This document shows, one piece after another, positions 44,414 to 54,000 of a DNA stretch of 64,000 nucleotides. The notes beneath the pieces were generated by a model. It was not told the DNA's origin, did no database searches, and saw nothing but the letters and a program-made list of their open reading frames with translations. This stretch comes from Murimonas intestini (GTDB lineage: Bacteria; Bacillota; Clostridia; Lachnospirales; Lachnospiraceae), in NCBI GenBank assembly GCA_003148945.1, contig QGGY01000004.1:310001-374000 (forward strand), given 5' to 3'. A program made the translations under genes and the position numbers. Every line of letters begins with the position of its first letter. Position 1 is the first letter of the stretch.

Positions 44414-45499
44414 ATGTCAGAAAGAATATATAATGGAATGCTGCCTTTAATGATCGATATGGTGTCTGCCACCGCCGGTCCGGAGGTTGGCCAGATGCTT
44501 AAAAATGCTCCCCTTGGCACAAAGCCATACAATCCTGATCTGCCCTGTTCACCGCGTGAGAACATGAAACTTCTGCTGGAGCATAAGATCCCTAAATACC
44601 TGCCCATGTCAGGCGATACATACCCCATCACTCCTGATATTGTATGTGAGCGCTCCTATGACAATAAGACAGGTCCTGACTGGTTTGGATGCAAATGGAG
44701 CTATGAACCCGGCATAGGCGCCACCATCGTGAAACCTGGTGATGAAATGCTGGATTCTATAGAAGACTGGCAGAATAAGATAACATTTCCTGATATAGAT
44801 GCACTGGACTGGGAAGAATGTGCCCAGGGTATCGCTAAATACTATGACGATAACCGTATGTCAGACTGGTGGTTCCAGGTAGGCCTCTTTGAAAGGCTCC
44901 ACTCTCTGCTGGGCATGCAGAACGCTCTGGAATCCCTGATCATTGATGAAGACGAGGTCGCTGAGTTCTTTGACGCCCTGACTGAACATAAGATCCGCGT
45001 TATCAGAAAGCTTACCAGCCATTTCCGCGTGGAGATGATCTGTTACCATGATGACTGGGGCTACAACAAAGACGGCTTCATACCTCCGGAGCTCTTCAAG
45101 AGGCTGATCGCGCCAAACCTGAAGAAAATCGTGCGCGCAGCGCATGAAGGCGGCGCTTACTTCAACATGCATTCTGACGGACGTATAGAGCGCTACATCC
45201 CCTATATGATCGAGGCTGGCGTAGACATGTGGAATCCGGCACAGACCGTAAATGACCTGGCCGCTATCAAGCGTGAGTACGGTGACCGTCTTGTATTAAA
45301 CGGCGCCATGGATGAAGGCTGGACAAATGACCCTGCCGCAGATGAAGAAAAGCTTCGCGCTTATGTCCGCGACAAAGTAGATCTTCTGGGTGCGGGAGGC
45401 GGTTATCTGGCAAGCCCCGGAACTTTCAACGGGCGCAACAAAGCAATCATGACAGATGAACTCCGCAAATATGGAAGACATTTCTACGACGGCAAATAA
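44414..45499 (+). CDS. Uroporphyrinogen decarboxylase-family protein, corrinoid methyltransferase-like
   Basis: 361 residues of the UroD/MtaA/CmuA superfamily: central 'LLGMQNALESLIIDEDEVAE', 'MICYHDDWGYNKDGFIPPEL', 'FNMHSDGRIERYIPYMIEAG' and the ending 'LASPGTFNGRNKAIMTDELR'. True HemE features are lacking and there are no haem genes nearby. Relatives move methyl groups to or from corrinoid proteins; the usual His-x-Cys zinc pair reads His-Ser-Asp here, so chemistry may differ. Operon with the GPH symporter. No corrinoid-binding protein is adjacent. Confidence 0.8.
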   Translation: MSERIYNGMLPLMIDMVSATAGPEVGQMLKNAPLGTKPYNPDLPCSPRENMKLLLEHKIPKYLPMSGDTYPITPDIVCERSYDNKTGPDWFGCKWSYEPGIGATIVKPGDEMLDSIEDWQNKITFPDIDALDWEECAQGIAKYYDDNRMSDWWFQVGLFERLHSLLGMQNALESLIIDEDEVAEFFDALTEHKIRVIRKLTSHFRVEMICYHDDWGYNKDGFIPPELFKRLIAPNLKKIVRAAHEGGAYFNMHSDGRIERYIPYMIEAGVDMWNPAQTVNDLAAIKREYGDRLVLNGAMDEGWTNDPAADEEKLRAYVRDKVDLLGAGGGYLASPGTFNGRNKAIMTDELRKYGRHFYDGK

Positions 45500-45520
45500 T
45501 CATATAAGACCCGTCTGATC

Positions 45521-45575
45521 AGTCAAAGGCCACCGCAGCCTGCTGCGTGGTCTTTGACTGAAGTCTTTTATTGAG
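45521..45575 (+). terminator. Intrinsic terminator after the UroD-family gene
   Basis: AGTCAAAG-CCACCGCAGC pairs with GCTGCGTGG-CTTTGACT (45521-45559), then a T-rich tail. Confidence 0.8.
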
Positions 45576-45609
45576 TTTTTTTTTGATTCAATTTTTTACA
45601 CAATTTTTA

Positions 45610-45637
45610 TTGACTAATCTCCAAAATGAGATATAAT
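45610..45637 (+). promoter_or_regulatory. Promoter of tRNA-Gly
   Basis: TTGACT (45610-45615), 16-base spacer, TATAAT (45632-45637), 8 bases before the tRNA. Confidence 0.8.
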
Positions 45638-45645
45638 AGAAACAT

Positions 45646-45716
45646 GCAGATATAGTTCATCGGTAGAACGCTAGCTTCCCAAGCTGGAGAGACGGGTTCG
45701 ATTCCCGCTATCTGCT
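45646..45716 (+). tRNA. tRNA-Gly (anticodon CCC)
   Basis: 71-base cloverleaf: acceptor GCAGATA/TATCTGC, anticodon stem CTAGC/GCTGG with loop TTCCCAA, T-arm with GGTTCGATTCC. The CCA end is not encoded. It reads GGG codons. Confidence 0.95.
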
Positions 45717-45864
45717 TTTTTTGTTGCCTTCAATACCTATCCGGGTTACGGGAGAACAATAGCTTCGGCTATCGTCCGTTTCCAGACGCCGCCCCAAAAC
45801 AGCGCACCATCCAGAGTTTCGGTTACCTCGAAGACCAGCAGGGTCTGGATGCCGGAACAGCACC

Positions 45865-45955
45865 ATGACAATAATATACTTATGAAGAATTTATGGTCAT
45901 CCTGACCGCTGGTATTTTACTGGTCGCAATTCTTACTTATGTGCATAAAAAATAG
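45865..45955 (+). pseudogene. Holin-like type I toxin, frameshifted
   Basis: From an ATG at 45865 the frame gives Met-Thr-Ile-Ile-Tyr-Leu and stops. One base away, 45881-45955 reads Tyr-Glu-Glu-Phe-Met-Val-Ile-Leu and then a single hydrophobic helix ending Thr-Tyr-Val-His-Lys-Lys, the pattern of short putative holin-like toxins (MxTYEEF...helix...KK). Removing four bases (TATA near 45876) would join them into a 28-residue toxin. A shorter product from the ATG at 45893 is possible. Convergent antisense RNA and a shared terminator hairpin follow, as in active type I modules. Confidence 0.65.
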
Positions 45956-46046
45956 CCGTCCTGCCCTAGCAAAGCTGACGACTATTTTTTAGTTAACACC
46001 TTTCGCCAGAGCGGGTGATGTGCACTCACCTTCCGGCTGTTCTGTT
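45946..46046 (-). ncRNA. Antisense antitoxin RNA
   Basis: A consensus promoter at 46053-46080 on the minus strand would start an RNA near 46046 that ends at the hairpin 45951-45986 (AATAGCCGTC / GACGACTATT, one mismatch) followed by TTTTTT on the minus strand. It would be about 100 bases and overlap the toxin 3' end, the arrangement of an antisense antitoxin. Confidence 0.6.
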
Positions 46047-46052
46047 AAGTAT

Positions 46053-46080
46053 ATTATAGCAAAATATACATAAATGTCAA
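46053..46080 (-). promoter_or_regulatory. Strong promoter of the antisense RNA
   Basis: TTGACA (46075-46080) and TATAAT (46053-46058) on the minus strand, spacer 16. Perfect hexamers with no open reading frame behind them. Confidence 0.8.
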
Positions 46081-46119
46081 CACTGTAAAACCGGCCCCTG
46101 CGCCAACAGAGACCGGAAT

Positions 46120-46146
46120 GTTACTGTTCACTCCGTGACCAGTAAC
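46120..46146. repeat. Family A palindromic repeat, solo hairpin
   Basis: GTTACTGTTCAC-TCC-GTGACCAGTAAC, identical to 8809-8835. It lies about 70 bases downstream of the MATE gene stop. Confidence 0.8.
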
Positions 46147-46213
46147 GTTTGTATAAACTGAGCTGCTGTTTTGACCCCTGATTGGCTCTGATCCGTTCTA
46201 TAGAAGGGGTATT

Positions 46214-47572
46214 CTATTGTGCAGCTTTATTTATCTTGAACTGCGTCCCTTTCATAAGCAGGACACAGGACAGGGCAAGTGTGAGTATGGCGGATGACGG
46301 AAGTGCGTACCAAACCCCGTCCAACCCGTAAATTTTGGTGAGTACCAACAGAAGGGGAAGAAACCCGATCACATAATTGCATAAGGCCAGCAGCAAGGAT
46401 GTCCATTTCCTGCCCACTGCCTGAAAGTAGGCGGCCTGTACATACTGAGGCCCACTGAACAAAAGCCCGGAATTTATAATGGTCAGTATTCGTGTCCCTA
46501 AGTCAGCGACTTGTGTATCTGACACAAAAATCCGCAGAATTTCATTTGAAAACAAAAAGGTAATGACACACACAGCGATACCGTAGCCAACCGATACACA
46601 GGAAGAAAGTTTCAGCGCCTCCCTCACTCTATCCGGTCTCCTAGCGCCTTTATTATACCCTATGACAGGCTGCAGCCCCTGGGTGAGCCCGGTAATGGGG
46701 ATCAGAAAAAATGTATAGATCTTGCTGGCAATCCCATAAGCGCTTATGGGCAGGGTTCCCCCGTAAGCCTTCAGGAAACGGTTAATTATAATAATAGACA
46801 AACTCATCCCTGACATTTGTATGAACGAAGGAATACCAATGAGAAGAATCTCACTGATCAATTTTCTGTCCGGGATAAAATGGCGCAGGGACAAGTGAAG
46901 GACACTCTTACCTGAAAGAAAGAAATAGTAAATACTCATCCCCATTGAAATGCACTGGGAGAGTACAGTTGCCGCCGCTGCCCCGGTCACGCCCCAATGA
47001 AGCGCCAGAATAAATATAAAATCCAGTACAACATTAGTTACCATTGGAATCAGCCAGATGAGCATTGCATAGGTACTGCTGCCCTCTGCCCGGATCAGGC
47101 TGGAAAAACCGGTGCTTGTTACAGCTCCTATCAATATAATCTTCGTATACGCTCCTGCATAGGGCAGAAGCTCTTCTGTGATTCCCATCATAAGCAGAAG
47201 ATCGTCTAAAAAAAGCAGGCCCATAACCGTAGTGAGGATGGCCATGGTATAAAATACTAAAAAGGTATTTGCAGCCGTCTTGTTGGCTTTCTCGTAATTT
47301 TTCTCTCCCAGGGCCCTGGACATGACAGAGGCCCCTCCGCTGCCCAAGGTGGAGGACACTGCTGACAGAAACAGGAACAAGGGAAAGGATACGGACACTC
47401 CGCCGATGGCATTGATACCTGCCCCTAACGAAATAAATAAGGTATCAAAAATATTGTATAAATTATATGCCATTACACCAACAATGGACGGTATGGTCAT
47501 GCTCCGCAGCAGTTTTCCCACGGGTGCTGTCCCCAGATCAGCCTGATGATCCTTTTTCATTGTTCCGGTCAT
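46214..47572 (-). CDS. MATE family efflux transporter
   Basis: 452 residues with twelve membrane helices in two similar halves: 'LLRSMTIPSIVGVMAYNLYN' then 'NIFDTLFISLGAGINAIGG' in the first, 'LLIGIPSFIQMSGMSLSIII' in the second. It exports cationic or aromatic compounds in exchange for Na+ or H+. The ATG overlaps the phosphotransferase stop (ATGA), so the two are coupled. A second in-frame ATG follows four codons later. Confidence 0.92.
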   Translation of the reverse strand: MTGTMKKDHQADLGTAPVGKLLRSMTIPSIVGVMAYNLYNIFDTLFISLGAGINAIGGVSVSFPLFLFLSAVSSTLGSGGASVMSRALGEKNYEKANKTAANTFLVFYTMAILTTVMGLLFLDDLLLMMGITEELLPYAGAYTKIILIGAVTSTGFSSLIRAEGSSTYAMLIWLIPMVTNVVLDFIFILALHWGVTGAAAATVLSQCISMGMSIYYFFLSGKSVLHLSLRHFIPDRKLISEILLIGIPSFIQMSGMSLSIIIINRFLKAYGGTLPISAYGIASKIYTFFLIPITGLTQGLQPVIGYNKGARRPDRVREALKLSSCVSVGYGIAVCVITFLFSNEILRIFVSDTQVADLGTRILTIINSGLLFSGPQYVQAAYFQAVGRKWTSLLLALCNYVIGFLPLLLVLTKIYGLDGVWYALPSSAILTLALSCVLLMKGTQFKINKAAQ

Positions 47573-48576
47573 CTTTTATTTTCCAATGCTTTCAAACATT
47601 TTTTTATCTGTCTCTTTGCCCATGCACCCTGCAGCCTGGAATACACAAATCCATACCGGAAGGTTTCTGCTGCCATGATCACTGCAATATACAGGCGATA
47701 GAGCTGGTATCTTTTTACATCCTCCTGTGTATAGGCTGTCCGGCGGCTGGCTTTTAGATAGCTCTCCAGAAAAGCCTTCTCCCTGCGGATATCATCCACA
47801 AAAACAAAGGCCGTGGGAAAATCTGCAAGGGGATCACCCCAAAAGGCACGTTCAAAATCAAGGATCCCCTCAATCTGGTACCCCTTTTCAGTCTCTTTTA
47901 CAAAAACATTCCCGTCATGGCAGTCATACTCCACAAGGGAGGGTGCCGCCAGATCATGCAGATATTTTTCATTGGCCTTCAGGGCCTTTTCAATCCTTTC
48001 GTAAGGAATACGGACTTTGTGTCCCCTGGCATCCTGTAAAAGCTGCCCAAACATATGGAAAAAGGCATCCTTCCAGGTCTGATACTGCTGTTTGGGATCC
48101 TGGCTGAAATATCCGTAGTAAGAACCCGTGATCTCATGGATCTGGGCCAGATACTCTGCAAGCCTTCTTTTGATCTGCTCCAGATTCTCTTTATCCATCT
48201 TCCTGGATGCCTTTGCTAAGGCAGTTCCTGTAAGGGCAGTCATAAAAAAGTAGTTGCTCTTAATATGTTTCTTGCTGAAATCATACGCAAGGACCGTGGG
48301 AACCGGCACACTTGTTTTTTCTTTGATCATTCTGTAACATGCCACCTCTGTTGGCATGATATCTCTTTCATATGTTAACAGAGGGGTTCCGGAAATCACG
48401 CCCACCTTTAAAACAATCTTCTCCTTCTCCCCTGCCCGGCTGATGAGATAGATGGCATTGAACATGCCGCCTTTTAATTCTTCAATGTGCGTGACCTGAT
48501 GGGAATCCTTAAAATTAATTTTCACGAGATTTTTTATTTCCTGGTCCGTGAGCAAATTTTTTGTCCTGCTTTTCAT
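47569..48576 (-). CDS. Aminoglycoside/choline-kinase-like phosphotransferase
   Basis: 335 residues of the APH fold. Catalytic loop 'VEYDCHDGNVFVKE' holds the Asp and Asn (the His-Gly of classical APH is Cys-His here), and the metal-binding 'ILDFERAFWGDPLADF' follows. It phosphorylates a small hydroxylated molecule; calling it a resistance gene would be unsafe. Coupling to a MATE exporter fits modify-and-export handling of a toxic compound, but that is inference. Confidence 0.8.
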   Translation of the reverse strand: MKSRTKNLLTDQEIKNLVKINFKDSHQVTHIEELKGGMFNAIYLISRAGEKEKIVLKVGVISGTPLLTYERDIMPTEVACYRMIKEKTSVPVPTVLAYDFSKKHIKSNYFFMTALTGTALAKASRKMDKENLEQIKRRLAEYLAQIHEITGSYYGYFSQDPKQQYQTWKDAFFHMFGQLLQDARGHKVRIPYERIEKALKANEKYLHDLAAPSLVEYDCHDGNVFVKETEKGYQIEGILDFERAFWGDPLADFPTAFVFVDDIRREKAFLESYLKASRRTAYTQEDVKRYQLYRLYIAVIMAAETFRYGFVYSRLQGAWAKRQIKKCLKALENKR

Positions 48577-48692
48577 TAGTCCTGATCTCTCCTTGATTTC
48601 TCGTAAGCATCATTCTACCTTACGGTATCATAAAGTTTCATTATGTACTATTTTCACAGAGGACATTTTCTTATGCTCATGGGACATATTTC

Positions 48693-49703
48693 TCATTCAT
48701 GTGGGCGGGCATATATTTTCCGGTATGCTGCAGGCGTCATATGGAAAACCGCACAAAACCTTTTATAAAATCCAGCTGTACTTTGGTAGCCTACGGTTCT
48801 GGCAATCTCTTCAACCTGAATATCGGATTCATTCAAAAGCTCTGCCGCTCTCTCCATCCGTGTTTTCCAGAGAATATCTGTAAATGTACCGCCGGATAAC
48901 TCCGTGATTTTCCGCCGAAGCTGCCTGCTGCTGTAGCCGAGCAGTTTTGCCGCTTCCTCAAGATTGGCATTGCGGATATTCTTTTGAATGTAAGCAGAAA
49001 CCTTTTGTAACAGGTTTTCATTTGACTGTTCCGGTATACTGCGGCCCAGGGTGATCAGAAGCAGCTCAACCAAACACTTTACAGCCGGGTTCTGCAGGGC
49101 AGTTCCCCAGTAAGCTTCATGAAGAAGATCATACATATATGATTTTATAGAATAACTAACAAGGGAAGTTTTGGCAAAAATATAGATCTTGTTTTTGACT
49201 TTTAAATATTCCGTTATAGATTCCTGACTGCTTTTTTCCTGTTCCAGTTCATCTGTAATCTGTTTCATCATGGGATTGGGTATAATGATTTTTAAAATAA
49301 GATCTGTTTCAGAACACGGCAGTATGGCATGTACGGTCCCCGGGTTCAAAATACACAAATTCCCTTCTGACATAATCAGTTCCTGCGCTTCTCCGGCTAT
49401 CCTCTGCCTGCATGTTCCCTGCCATACATAGATCATTTCATAGAAATCATGACTGTGATAATACGGTACCAGGCAGGTGGTATGCTTTCTGATGCTAAAC
49501 TCTGCCGATACCCGGACAATGGCTTCCCGTATAGAAAAATCATAGGCCTCCGTAATCCCACGCAGTCCATCTCTCTTCATTGTTTCAATAAGATATGCTG
49601 GATCACCCAATTCCCGGTTAATGGATGCTTCCAGCCCTTCTGTGATTCTGTAAGCATCCTTTTTTTCCTGTTCTGCAAAAATTTCTTCTAATTTTTTATC
49701 CAT
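48693..49703 (-). CDS. AraC-family regulator with cupin domain
   Basis: 336 residues: N-terminal cupin ('YYHSHDFYEMIYVWQGTCRQ', 'LCILNPGTVHAILPC'), a helical linker, and a C-terminal double HTH ('NANLEEAAKLLGYSSRQLRR', 'VEEIARTVGYQSTAGFYKRF'). It should bind a sugar or similar ligand. Its start overlaps the stop of the small phage-tail-like gene by 8 bases. The phosphotransferase/MATE pair lies about 115 bases downstream on the same strand and may be a target or in the same transcript. Confidence 0.88.
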   Translation of the reverse strand: MDKKLEEIFAEQEKKDAYRITEGLEASINRELGDPAYLIETMKRDGLRGITEAYDFSIREAIVRVSAEFSIRKHTTCLVPYYHSHDFYEMIYVWQGTCRQRIAGEAQELIMSEGNLCILNPGTVHAILPCSETDLILKIIIPNPMMKQITDELEQEKSSQESITEYLKVKNKIYIFAKTSLVSYSIKSYMYDLLHEAYWGTALQNPAVKCLVELLLITLGRSIPEQSNENLLQKVSAYIQKNIRNANLEEAAKLLGYSSRQLRRKITELSGGTFTDILWKTRMERAAELLNESDIQVEEIARTVGYQSTAGFYKRFCAVFHMTPAAYRKIYARPHE

Positions 49704-50013
49704 TGCCGATTACATTCACCTGTTCCCCAACATCATTAATTGTCTGATACATGTTTTTCAGGAAATCCATGTCTCTCACAAATAATCCCTCAATTATTTT
49801 AGGAGTTATCATTTCTAACTCTCCTAACTTAGTTATCACCTTAGACAAGAGTACCACTGACATATACTCCGGATTACTAAGTACCCTGGGGGCACGCGCA
49901 GCCTCTATCTCATCAGCGGCAGTTGCCAATCTCATTTTTCCGTCCCTGTGGATCTGTCCCCTGTTGTCTATGTATCCTCCCGGCAGTTTAAAATCATATT
50001 CTGTTTGAATCAT
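49696..50013 (-). CDS. Phage tail assembly chaperone-like protein
   Basis: 105 residues: 'EYDFKLPGGYIDNRGQIHRD', 'MRLATAADEIEAARAPRVLS', 'VVLLSKVITKLGELEMITPK' and 'IEGLFVRDMDFLKNMYQTIN'. This pattern resembles tail assembly proteins of contractile-tail phages and related injection systems (Mu gp41-like). I am fairly but not fully sure of the family. GGGAGGG sits 5 bases before the ATG. No other phage or tail gene is near, and it overlaps a regulator gene by 8 bases, so it is either a stranded remnant or an adopted small protein. Confidence 0.65.
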   Translation of the reverse strand: MIQTEYDFKLPGGYIDNRGQIHRDGKMRLATAADEIEAARAPRVLSNPEYMSVVLLSKVITKLGELEMITPKIIEGLFVRDMDFLKNMYQTINDVGEQVNVIGNG

Positions 50014-50102
50014 ATTATCCCTCCCGTGTCTTTTCTTTCATTATACGTCAAAACTCTCTGTCATTCTACAGCATTTATCCTTCAGCAAAAAGATATACAC
50101 AG

Positions 50103-50145
50103 AAAAAAACAGCCATCCAGCCCTTGTAAGCTGATGGCTATTTTC
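50103..50145 (-). terminator. Terminator after the alpha/beta hydrolase gene, related to the toxin hairpin
   Basis: Minus strand: AAAATAGCCATC pairs with GATGGCTGTTTT, then a T run. The whole hairpin including its loop resembles that of the antitoxin RNA at 45946-45986 (AGCTT..AGGGC in both loops), so it may be a relic of another toxin module reused as terminator. Confidence 0.75.
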
Positions 50146-50170
50146 TGAATTTTGTACTGACACATTTTCG

Positions 50171-51001
50171 TCAGGAAACAGTGGGGACTTCTCCTTTTAC
50201 AGCGCCAAGAAAGATCCTGTTGAACTTTTCCAGCTCATCATACACAATGCCGTGTCCGCTGTTTGCCAGGTTATACAGCTTTGAACCTTTTATTCCCTTC
50301 TGCTGGATCATTGCCAGGTCGTTTGACACGACTGTGTCTTTTGCGCCATGGATGATTACTGTGGGCACATTGACACACGCCAGGTCTGCCCTTCCGTCCT
50401 CATCCCTGAGAGAGCAGGCCGCCTTGATCGTCCCCACGCCGGAGGCTTCCATGGCAATATCCTGGAACCAGTCTTTAATCTGCTCGCTCTGGGCAGATGC
50501 AAAGAGCTGCTTGTGGCTGAACGTCCAAGCCAGCTTTGCCCTGTCTGTGCGTGCCTGGCAGATCAACTGATCCACATATTCTCTTGTAAGACCGTAAGGA
50601 AATCCTTCCCTCCTGGTCCAGGACGGGGCTGCTGCAGAGAGCAGGATTAATTTTTTTACTCCATATCCCCTGCAGCAGTTCATGTACCGAAGCACGATTG
50701 CCCCGCCCATGGAAAATCCCACCAGGATAAAATCTTTCAGATCCAGGGCACAGACCACCTCATAGATATCATTTGCCATCCTGTCATAAGAATAACCCCG
50801 GGCAGGCGTATCTGAGGCTCCGAAGCCTCTTAGATCTAAAGCTGTCACCCTGTACCCCAGGTCCAGCAGACAGTTGATCTGGTACTCATACATTTTGTGG
50901 GAAAGCGGCCATCCGTGAACAAGGAGGACCGTCTGCTTTCCCTTGGGGTTATAATCATATACAGCTACTTTTACACCATCTGACACTTCTACAAAAAACA
51001 T
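50171..51001 (-). CDS. Alpha/beta hydrolase
   Basis: 276 residues. 'VLLVHGWPLSHKMYEYQINC', 'LDLRGFGASDTPARGYSYDR', nucleophile 'LVGFSMGGAIVLRYM', Asp in 'VIIHGAKDTVV' and His in 'LANSGHGIVYDELE' form a complete catalytic triad. It resembles chloroperoxidase/esterase-type hydrolases. It begins about 80 bases after the oxidoreductase fusion gene and is probably cotranscribed, so it may hydrolyse an ester related to that enzyme's substrate. Confidence 0.88.
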   Translation of the reverse strand: MFFVEVSDGVKVAVYDYNPKGKQTVLLVHGWPLSHKMYEYQINCLLDLGYRVTALDLRGFGASDTPARGYSYDRMANDIYEVVCALDLKDFILVGFSMGGAIVLRYMNCCRGYGVKKLILLSAAAPSWTRREGFPYGLTREYVDQLICQARTDRAKLAWTFSHKQLFASAQSEQIKDWFQDIAMEASGVGTIKAACSLRDEDGRADLACVNVPTVIIHGAKDTVVSNDLAMIQQKGIKGSKLYNLANSGHGIVYDELEKFNRIFLGAVKGEVPTVS

Positions 51002-51082
51002 AATGGAATTTCTCCTTTTAAAAATAAAGTCCTATTCCAATATATGCATTGTGCCCCATGTATTACTAATATTTGCTGATAT

Positions 51083-54000
51083 TTATAATCCCAGTTCTTC
51101 CTTCAGTTCGTGATATATCTTGTACGCACTGAATTTCATCGGAATATGATAGTCGTCTTTATCACCATGGGTAGGAGTCCATACCTGTGCATAGAACGGA
51201 TTTACTTTGGCGATCTCACCATAATGCCATTCATCCTTTAAGCACTCCGGACACCAGTGTCCTCCCTTCAAAACTGCATTTGGCGACATCTCAAATTCAT
51301 GGCCCAGCCCACATTTCCATTTCAGCGGAGTTGTGAGGTCACCTTTTACCATAGTGTCTGACAGACACTCGCCTCCCCTGAATGCAGCAGCCTTCTTCAT
51401 GTCCTCCAGATCCAGCTCCGCTTCAGGCTTATTCTCGTCATATCCGTGATCCAGATAAGACGGCTCTTCACTGGGGCGGTACATTTCAAAGCCTTCCTCA
51501 AAGCTCTTGATGGCATCATGGTTCTCCCTGGAACCAAAGAATGCTTTGATCCAGTCTTCCTGATCTGTCTCAAACATCCACTTAGGTCCCATCTCCTTGT
51601 GAGCAACAGCTTCATTGTCTGCTCTCATTTTTTCTGCATCCGGCATCATCGGCCCGATCATTGGATTAGCTTTCAGAGCCTTTGTATCCTCCTGAGATTC
51701 CTTCCAGTATGTCTTGCCGTCCACAAATCTAAAGTGGAGATACTCATCCAGCTTATCTGCATCTGTATACCACTGCCCATGGAAGTTAAACAGAGCCATA
51801 TCCCTGGAATCCATGGCATCTTCAAACTTGAATCCCAGCGGCTCATACATAATATTCTGGAATTCCCAGCATGTCAGCCTGAAATCCCTGCCGCTGCTTA
51901 AGTTATATGCCTTTCTCCAGAAGCTCTCATCCACCCAGTCCTCGCAGAGATTTGCCATACAGCTGCCTGACTCCTGGGATGCACACCACTCCAGCACGTT
52001 ATTTACCGGCTGGTGGAAGATAATAGGCTGCCCCACAGTTGCCTCATTGCAGGGGAACTGTCCTGTCTGGCGGATAGACACCCAGTGCTTCAGGCCAGAC
52101 TCAAATACTGCCATCTCTGAGAATACCTTGGATATCCCGTAATAATCATGAATAGACGGATTGATCGGGTCTCCGCACCTGCCCCAGTGGATGGGATCCA
52201 GACGGCTTCCGGTCATAGCTACTGTTGCCACATATGCCAGATGTATATCGTCAGGATTCGGCTGTGCCTTGATAGCCTTTATGATCTTAAGGGTTGAACC
52301 GATATTTGTCTTCAGTGTTTCCTCCGGGTACAGGTCGGCCGCCGGAGAAACCATAGCTCCTATGTGGAGCACATAGTCCGCCCCTGTGACACATTTCAGT
52401 ATAGTATCATAGTCATTCATGTCGCCCCAGATAACTTCCAGGTTCGGATGTGCAATTTCTCTCATCTTCTGCCTGTTTTTATCACTTGGACGTGCCAGAG
52501 CCCTCACCTTGAACCTGGGGGCACGTGACAGCAGCTTAAGTATTGTCTCTTTGCCCATCGTGCCTGTTCCTCCGGTTACAAATACCACCTTTGGCCGTTT
52601 GCAGGCATCCTCATGCATCTCCTTCTCATCAAAATGCAGCGCCACATCAAAAGCTTCCCTCGTGGCATTTATTGCTCTGCGGGCTGCCGCAGCATCTCCC
52701 ACAGCAAAATATGCAATGCCGTTTTTCCTGCATGCCTCCTCCAGTGCACTGCCGTCCCGTGACCTGGCCCCTATAGCCATAACTGCATAATCACACGGAT
52801 ATTCCACACTCTCTCCGTCTTTCTTTGCAATTACCTTTCCCTGGCAGATCTCAGTTACAGTTACATCTGTGACAGGTGTGATGCCTGCCGCATAGACATT
52901 CTCAGTCACGCAGATTTTTCTGGTGGAGCCCATATCCTGACAGAACTCATGAAGCATCTCCAGGTCAGTTACCTTACATCCCTTCTGTGCCAGATATTCT
53001 GCTGTCTCCATTCCCACCATGCCGCCGCCGATGACTACTACATTTCCTGTACATCCGGCTTTTCCTGAGAGGACATCATGGGAATCAACCACAAACGGAA
53101 GGTCCCTGCCCGGAATATTCGGGATCGCAGGCACAGCGCCGATAGCATTAATAAATGTGTGCGGTTTTATTTCCTCTATCAGCTCCGGTGTCACTTTTGT
53201 ATTCATGCGGATATCTACGCCCATATTGTGAGCCATCTCTCCCATGTGGATGACAGCTTCCTTCATCTCCGCCTTTCTCGGTGCCTCACCTGCAAGCAGG
53301 AACTGGCCGCCCAGCTTATCAGAAGCTTCACAGAGGATCGGGTTGTGCCCCCTCTGCTTCAGAGTAATAGCCGCTTCAAGTCCGCCGATTCCGCCTCCTG
53401 CGATCAGCACAGTCTCCGGTTTGTCAGTCTTTGTAATCCTGCATGCTGCCTCACGCCCAAGAGCCGGATTCCTCATACATGTAATGTGAGGGCTTAACTG
53501 GTTCTCAAACCCGTCATAGCATCCCTGGTTACATCCTATACAGCGGACAATCTCGTCCGGGCGTCCCTCTGCGGCCTTCCTGACAAATTCAGGATCAGCC
53601 AGCTGGCCTCTTCCTATTACAACCATATCCACTTTATCCTTCTCCAGGATATCCTCAGCCAGATCAGGCGTATTTATCCTACCCACGCCAATAGTAAGCA
53701 TTCCCGTTTCTTTCCTGATCCTGGATGCATTTTCAATGTTAAAGCCCCTTTCCAGGTCGATGGGCGGAACTTCAAACTTCAGCCCTGCGGTGATAATATT
53801 TCCTCTGGAAATGTCCAGCACATCCACACCTGCCTCTTTAGCCAACTTACAGAATGCGATGACATCTTCAATTGTGAGGCCGCCCTCCAGATAATCGTCG
53901 TGGGCATCTATCCTCATAAGCACCGGCATGTCCTCCGGGATATTCTCCCTGACTGCCCGGATGATCTCCAGCGGAAATCTGGCCCTGTTCTCAAAGCTTC

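Noticed and set aside
46120-46146. Family A hairpins as a CRISPR or plain terminator set
   Set aside because: Copies are kilobases apart and lack consistent T runs; a dispersed repeat family fits better.
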